5,456 nucleotides of DNA from Prolixibacteraceae bacterium (GTDB lineage Bacteria > Bacteroidota > Bacteroidia > Bacteroidales > Prolixibacteraceae). Shown here piece after piece: positions 1 to 5,456 of the stretch (the first letter of the stretch is position 1; every line of letters starts with the position of its first letter). The notes under the pieces are model-generated. The model worked only from the letters and a program-made list of their open reading frames with translations, did no database searches and had not been told where the DNA came from. The position numbers and the translations under genes were made by a program. The stretch lies in assembly GCA_018399395.1 (NCBI GenBank), contig JAGYOI010000112.1, positions 1-5,456 on the forward strand, given 5' to 3'.

Positions 1-1053
1 TTCGCCGATTTAAAGCAAGCCCTTCAAAAAGCCAGGCATCATATTCATTTAGAATTTTATATTTTAAAATTTGGCGGAATTGGCGATGAGATTTTTGATA
101 TTCTGAAAGAAAAAGCAAAAGAAGGGGTTGAGGTACGTGTAATTTACGACAGTGTAGGGAGTTACCACATGCCGCGCCATAAGAAAAGAGAATACCGTGA
201 ATGTGGCATCCAGCTAAAAAGTTTTCAGAAAGTGATTTTCCCCCTCCTCTCGTCAAAAGTTAATTACCGTAATCACCGGAAAATTGTGGTTATTGATGGG
301 AAAATTGGCTACACGGGTGGTTTGAATATTTCAGATAAGTATATAGAAAACAATCCGACAAATACATACTGGCGAGATACCTTCGTTCGGATTGACGGCA
401 ATGCTGCCAATGCCTTACAGGCCATTTTTATGAACGATTGGTATTATGTTACCAAAGAAAGTATTTACAACGATGTTTATTTTCATGAAGAAAAGGAGAA
501 CAGGAATAACCTTACGCAAATAATATCAAGCGGCCCCGATTCAGGCTGGCATGCTATTTCCCAGTTTTATTTCAGTGCTATAACCTCGAGCACCGACCAT
601 ATTTATATTGCCAGCCCTTATTTTATCCCAAACGATGAAATTTCGTTTGCATTAAAAGCCGCAGCCTTACGTGGTATTGATGTTAAAATTTTAATTCCTA
701 AATATTCCGATACGTTTATTTCACGCTGGAGTACGGAGTCGTATCTAACCGAAATGATGAAAGCCGGGGTGAAAATATATCATTATACGAAAGGTTTCTT
801 ACACAGCAAAATACTTATTTCAGATAGCGTATTAAGTTCCATCGGCTCGGCCAATCTCGATTATCGTAGCCTGGAAACAAATTTTGAAGTAAATGCCGTA
901 TTTTATAATGAAAAAATAACAGAAATGCTTACCCGGCAGTTTGTTAACGATTTGCGCTATGCTGATCTGCTTAAAGCCAGAAAATGGAAAAAGAGACCGC
1001 TTCATAAGAAAGTTGCTTCTTCTTTTGCCCGTTTGTTTGCACCTTTAATGTAG
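1..1053 (+). CDS. cls: Cardiolipin synthase (phospholipase D family), 5' partial
   Basis: The frame is open from the first base of the window and gives 350 residues before the TAG at 1051-1053, so the gene starts upstream. Two phospholipase D HKD motifs (HxKx4D) are visible. The first is HRKIVVID at visible residues 92-99 (bases 274-297), followed by GYTGGLNISD. The second is HSKILISD at residues 268-275 (802-825), followed by IGSANLDYRS. Spacing and flanks match bacterial cardiolipin synthase, which joins two phosphatidylglycerols into cardiolipin and glycerol at the inner membrane. The visible start (FADLKQALQKARHHIHLEFY) matches the beginning of the first PLD domain. The missing part would be the N-terminal membrane segments, roughly 130 residues by family length. 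The C-terminus (SSFARLFAPLM) is also family-like. An ATG at 169 lies inside the first domain and is not the start. Substrate choice, such as use of phosphatidylethanolamine, cannot be told from sequence. Confidence 0.93.
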   Translation, partial: FADLKQALQKARHHIHLEFYILKFGGIGDEIFDILKEKAKEGVEVRVIYDSVGSYHMPRHKKREYRECGIQLKSFQKVIFPLLSSKVNYRNHRKIVVIDGKIGYTGGLNISDKYIENNPTNTYWRDTFVRIDGNAANALQAIFMNDWYYVTKESIYNDVYFHEEKENRNNLTQIISSGPDSGWHAISQFYFSAITSSTDHIYIASPYFIPNDEISFALKAAALRGIDVKILIPKYSDTFISRWSTESYLTEMMKAGVKIYHYTKGFLHSKILISDSVLSSIGSANLDYRSLETNFEVNAVFYNEKITEMLTRQFVNDLRYADLLKARKWKKRPLHKKVASSFARLFAPLM

Positions 1054-1127
1054 CCTAAGGCCTTCTTTTGTCATAGCTAATTGGCAGTTTGTCAGTTTTT
1101 TTCAGCTATTCGTCAAAAATGTGTATA

Positions 1128-1162
1128 TTTAACATACAAGAACTTTTTAGTAGCTAAATTTG
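1128..1162 (+). promoter_or_regulatory. Candidate Bacteroidota promoter for the LRR gene
   Basis: TAAATTTG at 1155-1162 is an exact match to the Bacteroidota -7 box TAnnTTTG. A one-mismatch -33 element (TTTA, 1128-1131) lies 23 bases upstream, slightly longer than the usual 19-21. Transcription would begin near 1168, leaving a leader of about 15 bases before the ATG at 1184. A small inverted repeat (TGTAT, 7 bases, ATACA; 1122-1138) overlaps the -33 element. No convincing terminator separates this promoter from the gene upstream. Confidence 0.4.
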
Positions 1163-1183
1163 ATGTTTTAACCTCTAAAAACT

Positions 1184-2110
1184 ATGAGCCGCTTACTGTT
1201 TATTATCGTTTTGCTTACTTTTGTTCTTGGTGTTAGGGGCGAAAATTCTTCTTTTCACCTTGCAAAAATTAACGGTATCCCTTCATCGGAGGTTGTTGCC
1301 CTTGCTCAATTTTATGATGCAACAGGTGGAAGTAACTGGAAAAATAATCAGGATTGGTTCAAAACATATACGCCTTCTACCTGGTACGGGGTTAAAGTTC
1401 GCGATGGCCATGTAGTGGGCATTGAGCTGTCATCTAATAACTTACAGGGAGAAATCCCATACGGCATAAGTGCATTAACACATCTTGAAGAGCTTTGTCT
1501 TTACAACAATAATATCGGGGGATCTTTACCCCCTGGTTTTTGTCAGCTTAAATCGTTAATAAAGTTAAATCTGGCAAAAAATAAAATTTCAGGCGAAATT
1601 CCCGGTAATATTGGTGATTTGACAAATTTAAACGAGTTGGTAATGAGTGACAACAATATAAATGGAACAATACCATTATCGATAACTAAACTGGAGAAGC
1701 TGATGGGGATATCCTTGATTGACAATAATCTGACAGGAACATTACCACATGATATCGGGAATATGAAGTCGCTTGCTTTCTTGTGTTTATCGGGTAATGC
1801 TCTTAGTGGTGTTGTTCCGTCAAACATTGGCCGGCTATCGGAACTCAAGATGGTTACCATTGCAAACAATCGACTGTCGGGTGAAATCCCTTCAGCAATT
1901 GGGCGTTTGGTTAATCTTGAAAAAATTGACCTGAGCGGTAATAACCTGGATGGGAGTATTCCTGAAACTTTGTGTTCGCTGAAAAGAATCACTGTTATAG
2001 ATCTTTCCGATAATAATTTGTCGGGTGTATTACCACAATGCTTACATCATATGTCGAGCCTTAAAGGGCTTTTTATTCAGGGTAACAAGCTTTCGGTGAA
2101 AGTTGAATAA
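1184..2110 (+). CDS. Secreted plant-type leucine-rich repeat protein
   Basis: The protein has 308 residues. Residues 1-20 form a signal peptide: Arg3, a hydrophobic stretch at about 4-16, and a likely cleavage after VRG. Residues 34-76 match the short cap that commonly precedes bacterial LRRs (ALAQFYDATGGSNW, then TWYGVKV). From residue 77 there are nine uninterrupted 24-residue repeats (77-292) plus a partial tenth (293-308). Their consensus is LxxLxLxxNxLxGxIPxxIGxLxx, the plant-specific LRR class. The protein ends within the last repeat: no T9SS sorting domain, lipobox, membrane anchor or catalytic domain is seen, so it is probably periplasmic or released. LRR proteins of this type usually bind proteins or glycans, and the ligand is unknown. 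The gene has its own candidate promoter and no co-directional partner. The LRR class and secretion are clear, but the function is not. Confidence 0.88.
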   Translation: MSRLLFIIVLLTFVLGVRGENSSFHLAKINGIPSSEVVALAQFYDATGGSNWKNNQDWFKTYTPSTWYGVKVRDGHVVGIELSSNNLQGEIPYGISALTHLEELCLYNNNIGGSLPPGFCQLKSLIKLNLAKNKISGEIPGNIGDLTNLNELVMSDNNINGTIPLSITKLEKLMGISLIDNNLTGTLPHDIGNMKSLAFLCLSGNALSGVVPSNIGRLSELKMVTIANNRLSGEIPSAIGRLVNLEKIDLSGNNLDGSIPETLCSLKRITVIDLSDNNLSGVLPQCLHHMSSLKGLFIQGNKLSVKVE

Positions 2111-2113
2111 ACA

Positions 2114-3100
2114 TTACCGTTTTTCTTTGCTCATTTTACGGGCTATAATACTTACATAAAACAATTGAAAGGCATGATAAATCATAATGGGCACCAGAAA
2201 CAAACTGCCCAGCGGAGAGCTTCCTACTAAAACAGCAGCCATTACCGACCCATGGATCAATGATTTTTTTGAACCACTAAAAAGTACCGTAATTTGTTCT
2301 TCACGTGTGAAATTTAACCGGGTTGATATCCATTTTGCAATATTGAACACCACAAAAAACAGTGCAACAACGATAATCCCCAACAAAATAAGCGTCCATT
2401 CTTCAATAGAATTGAAAACGCCGTTTAAAAATGAATTGCTGAAACTGTTGTATACAATGGAAAGGATAACTGTTTTGTCGAACATACTAAGGTAGCGCTT
2501 GTTGCGAATGGCCCAACTGCCCCAAAAGCGGTGCAGGAGCAATCCTGCCGTTACCGGTATAAAAATCTGGAAAAGTAAATCGGTGAGTGTTTGGGCAAAA
2601 TTGAAATCGCTGTTGGCGCTGCTCAAGAAAATACTCATCCAGAGCGGGGTAATCGCAATGCCGATTATTCCTGATACGCTCGCGTTGAAAATTGCCCCGG
2701 GAATATTGCCACGCGCAATAGAAACCATCACAACCGATGACGACACGGTTGAGGGTAGTGCTGCCAGGAAAAAAACAGCAAGCCACAGCGAATAATATTC
2801 ACCACTTTGAAAAAAAGGATAGAATAAAAGGACGATTAGCGGGAAAACTACAAAAGTGAGTGTTTGTATTGTGATATGAAGCTTCCAGTTCTTTAGCCCG
2901 CTTGTAAGTTCATCGGGTTTTAACCGTAGCCCGTAAAAGAAAAATAAAACCATTATGGCATAATGAATAATACTGCGTAATTCTACACGGCTGCCTTCTG
3001 AGCCAATTCCGGGCACAAAATAAGCCAGTAAAATCATCCCGATAATAGCCGAGATAAATCCATCGGGCAAGAAGCGTTTTATTTTGTTAAGATTCTCCAT
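2114..3100 (-). CDS. Bile acid:sodium symporter-like (YfeH family) transporter
   Basis: This is a 328-residue polytopic membrane protein with about nine to ten hydrophobic segments, for example near residues 14-31, 43-58, 76-97, 104-127, 135-158, 174-190, 236-256 and 297-320. Family hallmarks include ALPSTVSSSVVMVSIARGN (114-132) and FSGSKKSLIHGSVMAAVL (274-291), as in the SBF-like (PF13593, E. coli YfeH) group related to Na+/bile acid symporters. It is probably a cation-coupled importer of an organic anion in the inner membrane, with unknown substrate. The frame extends upstream to a TTG at 3185-3187, but those 29 extra residues do not resemble the family. The ATG at 3098-3100 is preceded by an A-rich stretch typical of Bacteroidota starts and gives the usual family length. 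The gene converges on the LRR gene and diverges from sufE, so it appears to be monocistronic. Confidence 0.88.
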   Translation of the reverse strand: MENLNKIKRFLPDGFISAIIGMILLAYFVPGIGSEGSRVELRSIIHYAIMVLFFFYGLRLKPDELTSGLKNWKLHITIQTLTFVVFPLIVLLFYPFFQSGEYYSLWLAVFFLAALPSTVSSSVVMVSIARGNIPGAIFNASVSGIIGIAITPLWMSIFLSSANSDFNFAQTLTDLLFQIFIPVTAGLLLHRFWGSWAIRNKRYLSMFDKTVILSIVYNSFSNSFLNGVFNSIEEWTLILLGIIVVALFFVVFNIAKWISTRLNFTREEQITVLFSGSKKSLIHGSVMAAVLVGSSPLGSLFLVPIMIYHAFQLFYVSIIARKMSKEKR

Positions 3101-3184
3101 TTTTTTCAATTGACCCGACAAAGATTGAATTTTTTTTCGGAAAAACGATTGTTGTGGTTCAAAGCTTTTGCATATTGAATCGTT

Positions 3185-3192
3185 CAAAAATA
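3185..3192 (-). promoter_or_regulatory. Candidate -7 box for the YfeH-like transporter gene
   Basis: On the minus strand this reads TATTTTTG, an exact fit to TAnnTTTG, and would give a leader of about 80 bases before the ATG at 3100. No good TTTG -33 element lies at the expected distance upstream. The surrounding DNA is very AT-rich, so a chance match is possible. Confidence 0.27.
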
Positions 3193-3313
3193 AAAGTTAT
3201 ATATTGCCGTGTTCATTTTAACTTAAGGTTTCGAAGAGCACATAAGTGCTTCTTTTTTCGGTTTTTTGAAAAAAATAATAGACCTTTGTGTCTTAATTTG
3301 AAGCGGTGAAATT

Positions 3314-3739
3314 ATGACCATAGAAGAAAAACAACAGGAAATTATCAGTGAGTTTTCAATATTTGAAGATTGGATGGACAAGTATGCCCAATTGATTGAA
3401 ATGGGAAACGAATTACCACCCATGAGTGAAGATAAAAAAACCGAACAGACGATTATACGTGGTTGTCAGTCGCAGGTGTGGATTGATGCCGATTTTAACA
3501 ACGGTGTAATTACTTTTGAGGGAGATAGCGATGCCCTTATCGTTAAAGGCCTTGTAGCTCTCATGCTCAGGGTTGTCAATAACCAGACACCTGAGGCAAT
3601 AATGAATACCGATTTTCATTTTGTTGATAAAATTGGTTTGAAGGAGCACCTTTCGCCCACGCGCTCAAATGGTTTGCTGGCAATGATTAAACAAATAAAG
3701 CTTTATGCTGTTGCATTCAATAAAATAGCCAATAGCTAA
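3314..3739 (+). CDS. sufE: SufE-like cysteine desulfurase activator / sulfur acceptor
   Basis: The protein has 141 residues, the normal SufE length. The invariant sulfur-accepting cysteine is Cys51 in IIRGCQSQVW, the same position as Cys51 of E. coli SufE. Other family marks are the N-terminal helix with FEDWMDKYAQLIEMG (16-31), LPPM, and GLKEHLSPTRSNGL near residues 108-121. SufE takes a persulfide from the desulfurase SufS and passes it to the SufBCD scaffold in cytosolic Fe-S cluster assembly. It is followed 63 bases later by a sufT-like gene, so the two are probably cotranscribed. No sufB, sufC, sufD or sufS lies in this window, and the upstream neighbour is a divergent transporter. The promoter is unclear: the stretch at 3265-3300 holds only imperfect, badly spaced TTTG-like elements. 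Confidence 0.95.
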   Translation: MTIEEKQQEIISEFSIFEDWMDKYAQLIEMGNELPPMSEDKKTEQTIIRGCQSQVWIDADFNNGVITFEGDSDALIVKGLVALMLRVVNNQTPEAIMNTDFHFVDKIGLKEHLSPTRSNGLLAMIKQIKLYAVAFNKIANS

Positions 3740-3802
3740 TTGTTATCCCTTTTATTATTTCAGTTGTTGGTGTTCAATTCAATTTGATAAAACAAAGAAG
3801 TT

Positions 3803-4111
3803 ATGGCTGATTCAAGAATAGATAAGATAAAGGAAGAACTGCACGAAGTGTACGACCCTGAGATACCGGTTAATATTTACGATTTGGGCTTAATCTACAG
3901 CATTGATGTGGATGAAACAAACAAGGCAACCATTGTAATGACCCTTACAGCACCCGGATGCCCCGTAGCCGATATGATACTTGAACAAGTGTATGATAAG
4001 GCAATGGGCGTAGAAGGTGTTGATGATTGTTTTGTAGAGTTGACATTTGACCCGCCCTGGGATAAATCAATGATGAGCGAAGAAGCGAAATTAGAGCTGG
4101 GATTTTTCTAA
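3803..4111 (+). CDS. sufT: SufT-like DUF59/MIP18 Fe-S assembly protein
   Basis: This is a 102-residue single-domain DUF59 (MIP18, PaaD-like) protein. Visible marks are YDPEIPVNIYDLGLIY at residues 17-32, with the conserved DPE at 18-20. MTLTAPGCPVADM follows at 46-58, with the conserved reactive Cys53, and the C-terminal DPPWDKSMMSEEAKLELGF completes the pattern. Stand-alone members near suf genes are called SufT and help mature Fe-S proteins; the eukaryotic relative MIP18 works in cytosolic Fe-S targeting. Its position 63 bases after sufE, on the same strand, fits that role. The alternative, a phenylacetate-degradation PaaD, is unlikely because PaaD is longer with extra C-terminal cysteines and no paa genes are present. 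The start ATG follows an A-rich stretch. The symbol rests on family and context. Confidence 0.88.
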   Translation: MADSRIDKIKEELHEVYDPEIPVNIYDLGLIYSIDVDETNKATIVMTLTAPGCPVADMILEQVYDKAMGVEGVDDCFVELTFDPPWDKSMMSEEAKLELGFF

Positions 4112-4128
4112 AATACAAACAAAGAACG

Positions 4129-4297
4129 TTACACGCCGAAATTCTTCCTTGCATACAATTTAAGTTGTTGCCATATCGCGGACAATGTTTCAACACTTTT
4201 TTTGAACTGATTGGTAGGCAAAAAGCATTCGTTGGTGGTGGATATCGCAAATAGCAATTGTCTCTTTTAGTTTGTTTGTAAGTTCATTTTTAGTCAT
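4129..4297 (-). pseudogene. Remnant of a HEPN (HepT-like) partner gene with internal deletion and frame change
   Basis: The ATG at 4297-4295 overlaps the stop of the nucleotidyltransferase gene (ATGA), as in translationally coupled pairs. It encodes 35 residues (MTKNELTNKLKET, then IAICDIHHQRMLFAYQSVQ) before a TGA at 4192-4190. Directly after the A7 run at 4203-4197, a second frame continues with SVETLSAIWQQLKLYARKNF and stops at TAA 4131-4129. Removing one A would join both parts into 55 residues. From memory, HEPN partners of minimal nucleotidyltransferases are about 110-145 residues. They begin with a helix like the first part and end with an amphipathic, aromatic-rich helix like the second. 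The middle, which carries the RNase motif Rx4-6H, is absent. I infer an internal deletion whose length is not a multiple of three. The HEPN assignment depends mainly on position and recalled family pattern. It ends 17 bases from sufT, which converges on it. Confidence 0.55.
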
Positions 4298-4593
4298 AAT
4301 TGTATAGCGTTTTTTCGAATGGTTTGGTAAAAATCAGAGTTTCGAATGGATGGTCTGTCAAGTACGACGTCAATTCTCTGGTCGCCGATTTTCAAAACTA
4401 AGTCAGTAATAAAATCAACTTTATTTCGAGTTTTGAGTTTTTCTTCTTCTGGTGTGCTTACAAATAAATCAATATCACCGCCACGCCTCTCATCCTGAGT
4501 ACGCGAACCAAAAAGACTAACCCTCACATTCTCTCCAAAATGTGATTTTGCCGCAGATTTTATTATTTCTATTTCATTTTCTTGTAAGCGCAT
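4294..4593 (-). CDS. Minimal nucleotidyltransferase (MntA-like antitoxin)
   Basis: The protein has 99 residues, the full length for a minimal DNA polymerase beta-superfamily nucleotidyltransferase. The signature GSRTQDERRGGDID (residues 29-42) is intact, a GSx9DxD with metal-binding Asp40 and Asp42. A third carboxylate is probably Asp75 in QRIDVVL. In HepT/MntA toxin-antitoxin pairs, the MNT protein adenylylates a tyrosine near the active site of the HEPN RNase and so silences it. Here the partner should be the overlapping downstream gene (4-base ATGA overlap), but that gene is a remnant, so this looks like an orphaned antitoxin. All visible catalytic residues are present, so it is either recently orphaned or retained for another reason. 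Only one Met exists in the frame, and a stop (TAA) lies four codons upstream of it, so the start is well fixed. It lies divergent to gcvP. Confidence 0.9.
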   Translation of the reverse strand: MRLQENEIEIIKSAAKSHFGENVRVSLFGSRTQDERRGGDIDLFVSTPEEEKLKTRNKVDFITDLVLKIGDQRIDVVLDRPSIRNSDFYQTIRKNAIQL

Positions 4594-4597
4594 AATA

Positions 4598-4631
4598 CAA
4601 ATTTAGCACTTTTAAATTGAAACATGCTAAA
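4598..4631 (-). promoter_or_regulatory. Candidate promoter for the nucleotidyltransferase gene
   Basis: On the minus strand TAAATTTG at 4605-4598 fits TAnnTTTG exactly, with a one-mismatch TTTA (4631-4628) 22 bases upstream. Transcription would begin at about 4593, essentially at the ATG, so the mRNA would be nearly leaderless. The promoter resembles the one proposed for the LRR gene (same -7 octamer, TTTA at 23 bases). A chance match in AT-rich DNA is possible. Confidence 0.35.
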
Positions 4632-4634
4632 AGC

Positions 4635-4650
4635 GTTTGCCAGTCCAAAC
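4635..4650. repeat. Small inverted repeat between the divergent MNT and gcvP promoters
   Basis: GTTTG (4635-4639) and CAAAC (4646-4650) form 5-base arms around a 6-base centre (ccagtc). It sits just upstream of the candidate MNT -33 element and about 30 bases before the candidate gcvP -7 box, where an operator could lie. The arms are short enough to occur by chance. Confidence 0.2.
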
Positions 4651-4680
4651 ACAAATCATCTTTTTTTCTTCCATTTAATG

Positions 4681-4688
4681 TAACTTTG
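4681..4688 (+). promoter_or_regulatory. Candidate -7 box for gcvP
   Basis: TAACTTTG is an exact match to TAnnTTTG and is followed by TGG, a context common in Bacteroidota promoters. Transcription would begin near 4693, leaving a leader of about 60 bases before the GTG at 4754. No clear TTTG lies 19-21 bases upstream; that stretch is a T-rich run (4660-4670). The leader is too short for a glycine riboswitch. Confidence 0.38.
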
Positions 4689-4753
4689 TGGCATTACTCT
4701 CTCCTTTTTTTTATCGGGTGAGATTCATGTTGAATTGTTAAAATATTACTGCC

Positions 4754-5456
4754 GTGATTAAAAACGATAAATTTGGCTGGCGCCACATTGGCCCTCGTTC
4801 TCACGAGATTGATGAAATGTTGAAAACCATTGGTGTACAATCAATGGATGAATTAATTGACCAAACGGTTCCTGATAATATTCGCTTAAAAGAGCCCCTG
4901 AAAATGGGGCCAGGCCTTACCGAGCGACAGTATTACCGGCGCATTCACGATCTGGCTCAAATGAACAAGGTATTCAACACCTACATTGGTATGGGTTATT
5001 ACGATACCATTACCCCGGCAGTAATATTACGCAATGTGCTCGAAAACCCGGTTTGGTATACATCGTACACCCCTTACCAGGCCGAAATTTCTCAAGGACG
5101 GCTTGAGGCCTTACTCAACTTTCAAACAGCAGTATGCGATTTTACCGGAATGCCACTGGCTAACGCTTCGTTGCTCGATGAGGCAACGGCCTCTGCCGAG
5201 GCCATGATTATGATGTTCAACACCCGTAGCCGCACACAAAAGAAAAGTGGTGCTAATGTGTTAATTGTAGATGAAAAAATTTGGCCCCAAACACTTGATG
5301 TGCTTGTAACACGTGCTGAACCATTGGGCATAAAACTCGAAGTTGGTGACTTCAGGAATTTTGGGTTTAACGAGCAAATATTTGGGGTCATTGTTCAGTA
5401 CCCCAATTCCGACGGCAGTATTGAAGATTACCGTGCCTTGGTTGAAACATCGCATA
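4754..5456 (+). CDS. gcvP: Glycine dehydrogenase (decarboxylating), P-protein, 3' partial
   Basis: The frame is open from the GTG at 4754-4756 to the window end and gives 234 residues, the N-terminal quarter of a protein usually about 950 long. Family marks are RHIGPRSHEIDEML (10-23), YIGMGYYDTITPAVILRNVL (77-96), NPVWYTSYTPYQAEISQGRL (98-117) and ANASLLDEATASAEAM (136-151). The P-protein decarboxylates glycine with pyridoxal phosphate and passes the aminomethyl group to the lipoyl arm of GcvH. The PLP lysine lies well beyond the window. The N-terminus is of the single-chain type, not the split GcvPA/GcvPB type. The start is set by an in-frame TAA at 4739-4741: only GTG 4754, or rare ATT codons, can begin the protein, and GTG places the RHIGP motif at the usual distance. 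No other gcv gene is visible. Confidence 0.95.
   Translation, partial: MIKNDKFGWRHIGPRSHEIDEMLKTIGVQSMDELIDQTVPDNIRLKEPLKMGPGLTERQYYRRIHDLAQMNKVFNTYIGMGYYDTITPAVILRNVLENPVWYTSYTPYQAEISQGRLEALLNFQTAVCDFTGMPLANASLLDEATASAEAMIMMFNTRSRTQKKSGANVLIVDEKIWPQTLDVLVTRAEPLGIKLEVGDFRNFGFNEQIFGVIVQYPNSDGSIEDYRALVETSH

Noticed and set aside
1543..1992. Open frame of 149 codons on the minus strand inside the LRR gene
   Set aside because: It is antisense to clear LRR repeats, and its regular Leu/Ser/Ile pattern is the mirror of the 72-base repeat period. No family resemblance.
2056..2075. Terminator-like hairpin (AGCC, 6-base loop, GGCT, then T5)
   Set aside because: The stem is only 4-5 pairs and lies inside the LRR coding region about 35 bases before its stop.
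1412..2107. Periodic 72-base DNA pattern that could suggest a tandem repeat or CRISPR-like array
   Set aside because: The similarity is at protein level (LRR consensus). The DNA copies are diverged, with no constant repeat and no spacers.
2187..2795. Plus-strand open frames (2187-2495, 2499-2795) and a second minus frame (2487-2786) within the transporter gene
   Set aside because: All lie over conserved membrane segments of the YfeH-like protein and resemble no known family.
3945..4250. Minus-strand open frame of 101 codons spanning the end of sufT and the remnant gene
   Set aside because: It is the third frame of the remnant region run into antisense sufT. Its sequence is rich in unusual residues for a real gene here, and a -1 slip into it would give no sensible domain.
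4129..4297. The remnant as a functional small ORF with programmed -1 frameshifting
   Set aside because: A -1 slip on A_AAA_AAG leads to the non-family frame, and no downstream stimulatory hairpin is evident. A deletion scar is simpler.
4693..4753. Possible glycine riboswitch in the gcvP leader
   Set aside because: The leader is only about 60 bases, and none of the conserved glycine aptamer segments can be recognised.
5122..5455. Minus-strand open frames at the right end
   Set aside because: They are antisense to strongly conserved glycine dehydrogenase sequence.

Overview
The window looks like ordinary chromosome of a Bacteroidota (Bacteroidetes) bacterium. The evidence is the AT-rich sequence, A-rich start regions without Shine-Dalgarno motifs, several matches to the Bacteroidota -7 promoter box TAnnTTTG, and the protein sequences themselves. 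I lean towards the Bacteroidales/Marinilabiliales side, but this is an impression and not shown by the sequence.

Layout, left to right. (1) 1-1053, plus: the C-terminal 350 residues of a cardiolipin synthase with both HKD motifs; the N-terminus lies outside the window. (2) 1184-2110, plus: a small secreted protein made almost only of plant-type 24-residue leucine-rich repeats, with its own candidate promoter. (3) 2114-3100, minus: a membrane transporter of the bile acid:sodium symporter-like (YfeH) family. It converges on the LRR gene with 3 bases between the stop codons, and its true start is an ATG at 3100, not a TTG further upstream. (4) 3314-3739 and 3803-4111, plus: sufE and a sufT-like DUF59/MIP18 gene, a likely two-gene iron-sulfur cluster assembly operon that is not next to any sufBCDS core in this window. 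(5) 4129-4593, minus: an intact minimal nucleotidyltransferase (MntA-like) whose stop overlaps the start of a broken partner gene. That partner keeps what look like the first and last helices of a HEPN (HepT-like) protein, in two reading frames, and lacks the middle. (6) 4754 to the window end, plus: the N-terminal 234 residues of glycine dehydrogenase (gcvP), starting at GTG.

Most genes here are housekeeping (phospholipid synthesis, Fe-S assembly, glycine cleavage). The two accessory items are the LRR protein and the decayed MNT/HEPN toxin-antitoxin pair inserted between sufT and gcvP. I do not see a new multi-gene system. The most notable observation is that the nucleotidyltransferase half of the pair is intact while its partner has been gutted.
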